In this document: positions 8,102 to 15,449 of the stretch, in pieces | Position numbering within the stretch: position 1 is the stretch's first letter | How the letters are laid out: every line of letters begins with the position of its first letter | Origin: Opitutales bacterium | GTDB taxonomy: Bacteria > Verrucomicrobiota > Verrucomicrobiia > Opitutales > Seribacteraceae | Direction of reading: 5' to 3' | DNA length: 46,694 nt | NCBI GenBank assembly: GCA_029254745.1 | Contig: JAQWWZ010000046.1 | Span: 1 to 46,694 of the forward strand | The notes under the pieces: model-generated | What the model saw: the letters and a program-made list of their open reading frames with translations, nothing else | Databases searched by the model: none | What the model was told of the DNA's origin: nothing | Program-made: the position numbers and the translations under genes

Positions 8102-9334
8102 TTACACACCTTCGGATGAAGAGGAATCGTAAACACTCCGCACTAAAAGTTGAGCATAAAGACTTTCAAAATCAGAAGTGGTGACTGGCCTGGGGTTAAA
8201 ATTTGCAGTCCATTGTTCAGCGGCATCCTGGGCAAGTGTTGGAATATCGCTGGAAGAAAAACCAAGTTCTACTAAAGATTGAGGAAGCCCGGCCAAATCA
8301 AGAAGTTCATGGACTCTGCGGATTAAAGCAAGAGCCGCCTCATCCTCAGAATCATCGATTGTGGCAAGATTGGCCAAACATGCGAAGTGAGCATAAATCG
8401 AGCATACCTCTGCATCCTCAGCATTGTAAGCCATCACCCCAGGAAGAGAAATTCCCACGGCAACTCCATGAATGATCCCTTTCTGAGCAGTCAGAGGATT
8501 GGCCATGGAATGAGCGGCACCCAACATACTTCTTTCAATGGCAGCCCCGGCATGGGAAGCACCTACCAAAACCTGCCCGCGGGCATCAAGGTCATGAGGA
8601 AAGGATAATACTTGGGGGAGATTTTTTTCAAGGAGTTGAAAGGCTATTTTTGCATGCCTGAATGAGGCACTATTTCTCTTTGAGCTTACGGCGGACTCAA
8701 GGGCATGAGCCAAGGCATCCACCCCAGTACAGGCGGTTACCCGATGGGGTTGGGAAATTGTAAGCTCCGGGTCTAAGACTGTTAAAGATGGAAGTGCCTT
8801 GGAGTCACCACAGGCCATCTTTTGGTGGGTGAGATCATCGGATATAAGGGCAAAGGATTGGCATTCACTCCCAGTACCGGCGGTTGTGGGAATAGCCACA
8901 AAAGGAAGCATAGCTTGAGATGCTTTACCCACCCCCCAATAATCAGCCATCTTTCCACCATTGGTAAGAAGAAAATTACAACCTTTTGCTGTATCCATCG
9001 AGCTCCCTCCCCCGAGTCCAATAATGAGATCAACCCCCAAAGGACGGGCAAATTCTACGCATGCTTGGACGCTTGAATCTGTTGGGTTTTCTATGGATTG
9101 GTCGTAGGTAAAAACCTCTATTCCATGAAGTACCAAGCTTTCTCTGATAAGATCTACATGACCGGCTTGTGTGAGGCCATAATCGGTAACTAGTAAAGCC
9201 CGATTCCCAAGCCCTTTTATCTTTTCACCAACATGAGCACTTGAGCCAATACCAAAGATCACTTCTTGGGGCGATGAATCGTCTTCAGAAAAAAAAGGAA
9301 ACGGTGATTCCTGACTCGAAGTAGCAAGTTGCAT
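8102..9334 (-). CDS. Iron-containing alcohol dehydrogenase
   Basis: 410 residues, the usual length. The NAD(P) motif GGGSSMDTAKG lies at 108-118. The predicted Fe ligands of this family are all present: D206 and H210 (GVDALAH), H275 (GAAHSMANP) and H289 (GIIHGVAVG). It interconverts an alcohol and aldehyde with NAD(P)H in the cytoplasm. It follows the aldehyde dehydrogenase gene by 23 bases, so the two probably act on the same carbonyl compound, either in reduction of an activated acid to an alcohol or in the reverse direction. The substrate is not visible from sequence. The eighteen or so N-terminal residues before SSPQEVIFG are poorly conserved. Confidence 0.9.
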   Translation of the reverse strand: MQLATSSQESPFPFFSEDDSSPQEVIFGIGSSAHVGEKIKGLGNRALLVTDYGLTQAGHVDLIRESLVLHGIEVFTYDQSIENPTDSSVQACVEFARPLGVDLIIGLGGGSSMDTAKGCNFLLTNGGKMADYWGVGKASQAMLPFVAIPTTAGTGSECQSFALISDDLTHQKMACGDSKALPSLTVLDPELTISQPHRVTACTGVDALAHALESAVSSKRNSASFRHAKIAFQLLEKNLPQVLSFPHDLDARGQVLVGASHAGAAIERSMLGAAHSMANPLTAQKGIIHGVAVGISLPGVMAYNAEDAEVCSIYAHFACLANLATIDDSEDEAALALIRRVHELLDLAGLPQSLVELGFSSSDIPTLAQDAAEQWTANFNPRPVTTSDFESLYAQLLVRSVYDSSSSEGV

Positions 9335-9357
9335 TTGAATGAGAAGAAAAGTAAACC

Positions 9358-10791
9358 CTACGCTGCCATGCCAATGGACCGGCGCTTGTAGAGGAATTCA
9401 AACATATTTCCCTCATGTGGTTGATCCCAAGAGATTTTCATAGTGGAAATAGGACCGATATTGAGTCGCTCAATGTTACTTGCTCCTAAAAGTTGCCTTT
9501 TAAAATCTGCATCTTTTGTTATGGCGGTTACAACAAGTGTGGGGCCAATAGCCGACAACATTTGATCCTGGTTCACTTCCACAACACTTGCATAAGGGCA
9601 TAAAAATTCACGGTTGGCAAGTACATGGTCCATCGACTCACAGTAAGCTATTGTCGGGCGAAGATAAGTGCCTCCTTCTGCTTTCACCAATCGGTCACCA
9701 TCCCGGTACGGAGCCGTCATATCAATCGCACCTTTCTCCGAGAAATCTGATACCAAGGTTTGATCTATCCATTCCCCCATTTTCGGATTGGCAAAGCCGG
9801 AAAGTACAGCCTGGGGGTCGTTCACAGGCAGGGGCTTCAATGGACCGAGCCTTTGACCTAGAGCGTCCGCTATTTCTTTCCCATATTTTGGAACGATAAC
9901 CGCTGAAGCGTTTACACAGCTTCTTCCCCCATTATCTGAAATAGATGAAACCATAACATCAAGGTACTTTTCCCAATTCTCAATCTCGTCATCCCCTATC
10001 AAAATTTTACTAAATCCTGGACCATGTACTTGTACACCTGGGTCACCAGCATATTGATCGGTGGTTGCCTTGTCTCCAAAAATAAGGGCACGCCCACAGT
10101 GCTTTAGTATATCCCCAGCCCCTTCATGATCCGTTGGATAAAATCCAAAGGCTTCTTTGGGTGCACCGGCTGCGATAAACGCCTGTATCAACCGATAGGG
10201 TGTCCAAGGTTCATCCCTGCCTGGTTTCATAACGATCGGAATTTTCAGGGCAATCGAAGGGAGCCATAGGGAGTTAACCGCTGGTGAATTACTGGGCATC
10301 ACAAGGCCAAGGGCATGAGTAGTGGGGAAGAAACATACAGGAGAGCCCCCATGCTTACCATATCCTTGATCTAAAACCGAAAAATCGATCCCGCGGGTCA
10401 ATCCGTTAAGAATAAGCTCCAAGTGCGTAAGGGCGTAATGAATCTTATCCATATTTTTTCTCACCATTACATGCGGCAATCCACTAGTGGATGAAAGAGT
10501 CTCCACATAATCATGAGCGGATTGTATGGACCCATCCTCTCCGATGGGCAAATCTCCTTGAAGGAATAGTTCGCCTGCTTTGAAGCTTATATCCATAAGC
10601 TCCTTGGTAGAAAATTTTTGCAAGGATTCCCGTGCTTGGTTGATGGTTTTCAAATCTCGACGTATGACGCCGGCATTCACTTGGCTCAAGGTCGCTTTTA
10701 CCGAACCATCACGATAATCTTTGACTTCAGAATGATTCAAGCTTCGGTATGGAACTCCAAACCGCAAGCAGGGTATATGTGGTGTACTCAT
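9358..10791 (-). CDS. Aldehyde dehydrogenase superfamily enzyme, possibly acyl-CoA/acyl-AMP reducing
   Basis: 477 residues using ATG at 10791, two bases after the preceding stop; a frame from 10863 would overlap the upstream gene. ALDH features are the MPSNSP loop (165-170), the cofactor-binding lysine region MKPGRDEPW (188-196), and NGGRSC with catalytic Cys292. The sequence is divergent from betaine- or acetaldehyde-type ALDHs, and the LSSTSGLP region recalls acyl reductases of the LuxC type. Directly behind a LuxE/PaaK-like adenylating enzyme and ahead of an alcohol dehydrogenase, an acylating (acid-to-aldehyde) role is a good hypothesis. Simple aldehyde oxidation is the alternative. Confidence 0.85.
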   Translation of the reverse strand: MSTPHIPCLRFGVPYRSLNHSEVKDYRDGSVKATLSQVNAGVIRRDLKTINQARESLQKFSTKELMDISFKAGELFLQGDLPIGEDGSIQSAHDYVETLSSTSGLPHVMVRKNMDKIHYALTHLELILNGLTRGIDFSVLDQGYGKHGGSPVCFFPTTHALGLVMPSNSPAVNSLWLPSIALKIPIVMKPGRDEPWTPYRLIQAFIAAGAPKEAFGFYPTDHEGAGDILKHCGRALIFGDKATTDQYAGDPGVQVHGPGFSKILIGDDEIENWEKYLDVMVSSISDNGGRSCVNASAVIVPKYGKEIADALGQRLGPLKPLPVNDPQAVLSGFANPKMGEWIDQTLVSDFSEKGAIDMTAPYRDGDRLVKAEGGTYLRPTIAYCESMDHVLANREFLCPYASVVEVNQDQMLSAIGPTLVVTAITKDADFKRQLLGASNIERLNIGPISTMKISWDQPHEGNMFEFLYKRRSIGMAA

Positions 10792-10793
10792 AT

Positions 10794-11870
10794 TTAATAA
10801 ACTCCTTCTACGATATTTTTTTGCATTGCACCAAATGGTCGGACTTCCGCAACTCCATCCCAAGGTGCTTCAGTCCAAGGTCTGCGGCGCAGTGCCTCGT
10901 CCCGCTCCAAAAAACGAGGCATAAAAAATTCTTTGGTCAGGGTGGAAAGTTCTACCCTGCCCCAAGTATCATAGGCCACAGGTTGATTGTTTTCTGTATT
11001 AATGACACGAAGGACAGCTCTTGGTTGGGGGGCATAATAGGCAATTGAATAATCATTTTCCCGAGAAATGGGATGATGCCTTGCGAGTCCCATCAAGGTA
11101 TTTCCATAAGTTGGAACGAAACCAATTTTACCTCCCTCGCAAACCTCTTCTACAAGAAATCGGGCGTATTGCTTATCCATGGTTGTACCCCCACAAAATA
11201 CTCCCTTTATTCCAGCCCGTACTAAATCTTTTCTCTCGGCTAAAGCTTCCAATAATTTCGGTGTTGTAAACAAGGCACTAACTTCACGGTTTTTGAGGAT
11301 TGTTAAGGCTTGGTCTACGACATGATCCATGTAGGCACGAGCTTGATCAAATTGCTTGTTAGCAATCAATCGCTTCACCCAACGGGGATCAAGGTCTACA
11401 AAATAGCAGGAGCACCCACGCTGGTTTGCCAAATGTTCAATGGCTAATCGTAAACGCCTTGGACCTGTTGGCCCCACCATCATCCAATAGTGATCTTTTG
11501 GAAAATGCTCATCATTGAGGGTTTCTGAAAAGGCAGTGTAATCGATCCTGAAATCGTCCCACCCAATTCGCTGTTTCGGCATTCCTGTCGTGCCACCCGT
11601 CTCAAATATATTGAAGGGGCGATCTTTGTAAGCTTGGGGAACCCAAACTTTATTGGGTAAGTCACGCAACCATTCATCCTGGAAGTTGGGAAATTTATTA
11701 CATATATCTTCAAAGGTTTTAATTTCCTTTAGTGGATCCCATGATTGATCTTTTGCCCAATTAAGCCAGAACGGCGAACCAGTTTCATCGGAAAAATGCC
11801 ACTTTATGATTTCAGCAACATGGGTGTCTAAGTCTTTTGCTGCTTGTAGAATTTTATTTTCAATGGCCAT
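10794..11870 (-). CDS. LuxE/PaaK-like acyl-adenylating enzyme (ANL superfamily)
   Basis: 358 residues, close to LuxE length and shorter than phenylacetate-CoA ligase (about 430). The ATP-binding P-loop is ETGGTTGMPKQ at 90-100, followed by FCGGTTMDKQ and VPTYGNTLMGLA, which match the PaaK/LuxE adenylate-forming core. The C-terminal lid domain appears truncated. It should activate a carboxylic acid as acyl-AMP and pass it to CoA, a protein thiol, or directly to the reductase encoded two bases downstream. A 62-base gap with an 11-bp dyad precedes it, so expression may be adjusted separately from the symporter. Substrate unknown; an aryl acid is suggested by the chorismate-lyase-like gene. Confidence 0.8.
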   Translation of the reverse strand: MAIENKILQAAKDLDTHVAEIIKWHFSDETGSPFWLNWAKDQSWDPLKEIKTFEDICNKFPNFQDEWLRDLPNKVWVPQAYKDRPFNIFETGGTTGMPKQRIGWDDFRIDYTAFSETLNDEHFPKDHYWMMVGPTGPRRLRLAIEHLANQRGCSCYFVDLDPRWVKRLIANKQFDQARAYMDHVVDQALTILKNREVSALFTTPKLLEALAERKDLVRAGIKGVFCGGTTMDKQYARFLVEEVCEGGKIGFVPTYGNTLMGLARHHPISRENDYSIAYYAPQPRAVLRVINTENNQPVAYDTWGRVELSTLTKEFFMPRFLERDEALRRRPWTEAPWDGVAEVRPFGAMQKNIVEGVY

Positions 11871-11882
11871 GATAAATTATTG

Positions 11883-11924
11883 TTTAAGAGTTTTCATAAC
11901 TGTCAATACAACGAAACTCTTAAA
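11883..11924. promoter_or_regulatory. Long dyad in the symporter/ligase gap, with possible internal promoter
   Basis: A perfect 11-bp inverted repeat, TTTAAGAGTTT (11883-11893) and AAACTCTTAAA (11914-11924), is separated by 20 bases. On the minus strand the loop contains TTGACA (11901-11906). AATAAT follows at 11876-11881, with a long 19-base spacer. It could be an operator over an internal promoter, or an mRNA hairpin that changes expression between the symporter and enzyme genes. There is no U-tract on the minus side, so it is unlikely to be a strong terminator. Confidence 0.45.
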
Positions 11925-11932
11925 GAAAAGGT

Positions 11933-13645
11933 TCAGCTTTTTGAATTATTTTCCGGAAAGAATTTAGCTACTGTTTGAGGAGAAGGAGGATCGGTTACCA
12001 GAGAAACCACCACCATCGCAACAGAAGCGGCCGCAAAGCATATAGCCGCTGGTACAATACCGGGGCCAACCAGGTATTCCCCCCCATACCCAGAAAGATG
12101 GAAGTAATAGAGCCAGCTCAATACGGCTGCTGCAATACTTGCGATGGCACCCTGCTTGGTGGCTCGCTTCCAATAAAGAGCGGCAAATACCAGAGGGAAA
12201 AGGGCAGAAAACCCACTGAAGCACCAAATCGCTAAATCAAAAACATTGGCGTCTTTTGCAAGCATCGCGAGAAAATAAGTCAGGGTAACAATACAAATAA
12301 TAAAAATACGGGCTATGGAAATAATTTGTTTATCTGTATATCTTTTCTTTCCCGCACGATGCACAACTATGTCGTTTGTAAAAATTGTGCCTAAACAGAG
12401 AAATTGTGAATCAAGGGAGGACATAATGGCGGCCAATACCCCAGCGGTCAACAAGCCGATCAAAATAGGATCACCGACCAAAAGGTTTAACATAGCAGAC
12501 AATACAGCCGGCGGTGGTATTCCTGGTGGTAAGACCCCACTGGCCCAGGCACCGACTAATACGCATGGTACCCAGACAACCATAATACATAGCGGATGAG
12601 CGATGACCGTAAGCCGGAAAGACTTTGCACTTTTTGCGGTCAACCAATGTTGAAACAAGTGAGGAAACATTCCAACACTCAAAGGAATAAATAAATAAGT
12701 AACAAAAGTTATGAAAGAGTATCCAAGCTCTCTCTCAAAAAATGAAAGCTCACCTGTTTTCGGGTTCTTTTTTTTAAACTCAACCTGGGTGGTTTCTCTC
12801 CAAAAGTGAGGTTGCTGGTTTACCACATCGTCACTCTCTGAAGAGAGAACTTTGCCGATGACTCTAGGTGGCTCATTGGCTACAATAGACGCCTGTTTTT
12901 TATCATAGCGATAATCTTGTACAATAGCAGACTGATCCGTGATACGGGCTGGAATTTTCCCCGCATTTTCGATTCCGCCCAAGGCATTGATAATGAATAT
13001 AAATGCCACCACTCCCATAACCATAAAAACAATGGTTTGAAAAGTATTGGCAAAAGCTGCACCACGAGAGCCTCCCATAAACACATAGCTTAATACAACG
13101 AGGCATACCACCAGCCCCGTTAACCAAGGCGGAATCCCCCCCAGCCATGGAGGTGCGCTTGGGTTTGTAAAAAAAGTGGGGAAAGCACCTGCGGTTACCG
13201 GTTCTATTGTTTTACCTGCTCCAATAATACCAATAAGTAAATAAGGAACGACCAACAATACCAAGATCGGAAAAAGGAAGTAGCCTAACTTATCGGAATC
13301 AAAGCGGTCCCGAAAAAATTGAATTTGTGTGATATAGCCATACTTTTTTCCAAAGGCCCACAGCCTTATCCCAATAAGGAAAAAAATGCCCGCGTGTACC
13401 AAACCACTAATCGATGCCATCAACCCATAAGTTCCAATACCACGCTCAAAAGATTTTCCTGTCGAACCGACTAAAGCAAATGCAGTCATAGTAGTACCGA
13501 AGACGCTCATGAGTAACAGGAAAGGGCCAATGCTATGACTCGCCACGAAGTAATCCTTACTCGTACCGCGAAATAATCGATTACTAAAAAAACCAAGGGT
13601 TAACAGCAGGCAAAGATAGCAGGCAATTACAATGAGTGTAGTCAT
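11933..13645 (-). CDS. Sodium/solute symporter family (SSS) transporter
   Basis: 570 residues with about thirteen hydrophobic segments. The N-terminus (LGFFSNRLFRGTSKDYFVAS) is typical of SSS proteins. It imports an organic solute with Na+ across the inner membrane; the substrate cannot be assigned. Two hydrophilic stretches are unusually long: 151-175, rich in Pro and Trp, and about 223-308, strongly charged, before the GYSFITFVTYLF helix. It follows the small membrane protein gene by 26 bases, a pairing often seen for this transporter family. In the operon it could supply or recover the pathway's substrate. Confidence 0.85.
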   Translation of the reverse strand: MTTLIVIACYLCLLLTLGFFSNRLFRGTSKDYFVASHSIGPFLLLMSVFGTTMTAFALVGSTGKSFERGIGTYGLMASISGLVHAGIFFLIGIRLWAFGKKYGYITQIQFFRDRFDSDKLGYFLFPILVLLVVPYLLIGIIGAGKTIEPVTAGAFPTFFTNPSAPPWLGGIPPWLTGLVVCLVVLSYVFMGGSRGAAFANTFQTIVFMVMGVVAFIFIINALGGIENAGKIPARITDQSAIVQDYRYDKKQASIVANEPPRVIGKVLSSESDDVVNQQPHFWRETTQVEFKKKNPKTGELSFFERELGYSFITFVTYLFIPLSVGMFPHLFQHWLTAKSAKSFRLTVIAHPLCIMVVWVPCVLVGAWASGVLPPGIPPPAVLSAMLNLLVGDPILIGLLTAGVLAAIMSSLDSQFLCLGTIFTNDIVVHRAGKKRYTDKQIISIARIFIICIVTLTYFLAMLAKDANVFDLAIWCFSGFSALFPLVFAALYWKRATKQGAIASIAAAVLSWLYYFHLSGYGGEYLVGPGIVPAAICFAAASVAMVVVSLVTDPPSPQTVAKFFPENNSKS

Positions 13646-13671
13646 ATAACTCGGGGTTTTGAAGATGGAAT

Positions 13672-13896
13672 TTATTTGGATTGATCAGATGATTCTGCAA
13701 ATTTTTCTAATTCTTCGGGCCATGCAAACCGTACGGCAGCCCAGCCAAGGATAGCACAGGCGATAGAAAATATCCCATGGTAAGCCAACCCTATGGGCAG
13801 GAAACCGAGTATAAGAAAAGAGTGATCCCACCACCAAAAGTCCTGATGTAAAAAAAACATCAGGATAAATAAAAACCAAACCATACGCTTTCCCAT
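13672..13896 (-). CDS. Small membrane protein, DUF3311-like symporter partner
   Basis: 74 residues with two hydrophobic helices (about 5-17 and 27-54). A central FWWWDHSFLILGFLPIGLAYH segment and a charged C-terminal tail follow. The length, the LPxGLxYH feature and the position just before an SSS symporter gene match the small DUF3311-like proteins commonly paired with such transporters. It is probably an accessory subunit in the inner membrane. The assignment rests on context and pattern, not on alignment. Confidence 0.7.
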   Translation of the reverse strand: MGKRMVWFLFILMFFLHQDFWWWDHSFLILGFLPIGLAYHGIFSIACAILGWAAVRFAWPEELEKFAESSDQSK

Positions 13897-13913
13897 AATT
13901 TTCTGTTTCAGGG

Positions 13914-15431
13914 TTACTCGCCGATCGCGTATAAGTGAGTTTGAGTGGCTACATAAAGAGTGCCATTTGCCACAACGGGGGAACTATATACTGGAGCACC
14001 CATGTTGACGGTTTTTACTTCAGGTTCTTTTTTCCCATGATCAATAATGAGCAGATCTCCATCTTCATTCCCTAGAAGAATCTTGCCTGCAACCACAAGA
14101 GTTGATCCCCATATTCTGCTAAAGGAGTCATAAGACCAGTAAAGTTTTCCGGAATTTGCGTCGAGGCAATGAATAATACCAGCATATTCTGCAACACAGA
14201 CCAGATCATCCAAAACCGAAACTGTGGATATCGTTCTTCCGACATCGGTATATTTCCATAGCACATTACCACTCTTGGCATCAATACAGGAAAGCCTCCC
14301 TACCCCATCGCCATGCTCTGGATCCTGCCCGATTGCGCAATACACTTTCCCTTCATACAAAACAGGTGTCCCAATCAATTCACTGGCACCCGGTGGGGTT
14401 GCATAGGGAACTTTCTTACCGTTTTTATCGATTCTGTAATGGGGCTCATTGCAATCAACCTTCCACCTTGGGTTAAAAAGATCATATCCATCCTTATCTT
14501 TGCTTGTTTGAGTAGAATAACCGTAGCAAAACCCATCTGTTCCACCCCAAATTAAAGTTTCCTCCCCAGCTACAACACCGTGAGTTAACGATGACCATGC
14601 TGCATGAAGAGAATGAGCACTGGCATCCGAACCATCTTCGCCAATCAGTTCTCCAGTATTTTTATCAAGCGCAATCCAACTTGGAGAAAGAGGGCTTGGA
14701 ATATTTGTATGCGACCAGTCCACACCGTTCGAGGTCGCCACATAGACCCGGTCCCCGACAATCAAAGCCGATGAGCTTGTGACATTGTGAGGGAAAACGC
14801 CAAGTTCATCCCTCATATCGTACATCCAAAGAATATCAGCATCCATTTTTTTGTTCACTGGATCGTTCATACCTTTGGGCTTTATGTACTCGGCCTCATT
14901 CTTGAAGGGTCCGTTATTTCCATCCGCTAACCCATGGATGTCTAGACAGACAACTTCACAGCGATTAGTGACCACATAAACTTTATCGCCATCAATTGCA
15001 GGAGATGAGCAAACTCCGATATATTCCCAGTCACTTACTTTGCCGGCACCAAGTTTAGGAATTACAAGTTGCCACTTTAAATCCCCCGTTTTTTCATCGA
15101 GGCATAAGACAACGCCCCGATCCCCTTTTTTACTGGAATCTCTGGGGGATTCATTATTTGTACCCACAAAAACACATCCATTGGCAATGGTAACATTTCC
15201 GTAGGCTTGGGAGCCTAACTTGGCGACCCATTTTATATTTTTTGTGGTTTTCAGGTCTACTTTTTCATCCTCACCTATATCACCGGGAATAAAATCAAAT
15301 ATAACTTTTTCTTCGGATGAAACCATATTGCGGGAGCCATCTCCCCCCCAAACCGGCCAGTCGCTAGCCTGTGAAAAAGAAAGGAGTGAAAGGTAGACGG
15401 TGCAAAGAACTAAAAGTTTAATCATTTTCAT
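13914..15431 (-). CDS. Secreted PQQ-like beta-propeller protein
   Basis: 505 residues with a signal peptide ending near SFSQA, then SDWPVWGGDGSRN, the family's N-terminal motif. Blades show VVCLDIHG, VLCLDEKTGDLKW, LSCIDAKSGNVLWKY and IHCLDANSGKLYWSY. It is longer than BamB because of inserted loops (about residues 165-205 and 290-340), as in many Verrucomicrobia/Planctomycetes homologues. Likely periplasmic. It lies 18 bases downstream of another propeller gene and 17 bases upstream of the small membrane protein and symporter, so it may capture a ligand for transport or take part in periplasmic oxidation. No catalytic residues can be named. Confidence 0.85.
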   Translation of the reverse strand: MKMIKLLVLCTVYLSLLSFSQASDWPVWGGDGSRNMVSSEEKVIFDFIPGDIGEDEKVDLKTTKNIKWVAKLGSQAYGNVTIANGCVFVGTNNESPRDSSKKGDRGVVLCLDEKTGDLKWQLVIPKLGAGKVSDWEYIGVCSSPAIDGDKVYVVTNRCEVVCLDIHGLADGNNGPFKNEAEYIKPKGMNDPVNKKMDADILWMYDMRDELGVFPHNVTSSSALIVGDRVYVATSNGVDWSHTNIPSPLSPSWIALDKNTGELIGEDGSDASAHSLHAAWSSLTHGVVAGEETLIWGGTDGFCYGYSTQTSKDKDGYDLFNPRWKVDCNEPHYRIDKNGKKVPYATPPGASELIGTPVLYEGKVYCAIGQDPEHGDGVGRLSCIDAKSGNVLWKYTDVGRTISTVSVLDDLVCVAEYAGIIHCLDANSGKLYWSYDSFSRIWGSTLVVAGKILLGNEDGDLLIIDHGKKEPEVKTVNMGAPVYSSPVVANGTLYVATQTHLYAIGE

Positions 15432-15449
15432 TTAGGTAGTATTTATAAA

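Noticed and set aside
1989-11870. Standard aryl polyene, flexirubin or xanthomonadin cluster
   Set aside because: A halogenase-like protein, thioesterase, glycosyltransferase and acyl ligase recall these clusters, but no ketosynthase, dehydratase, acyl carrier protein, ammonia lyase or exporter gene is present.
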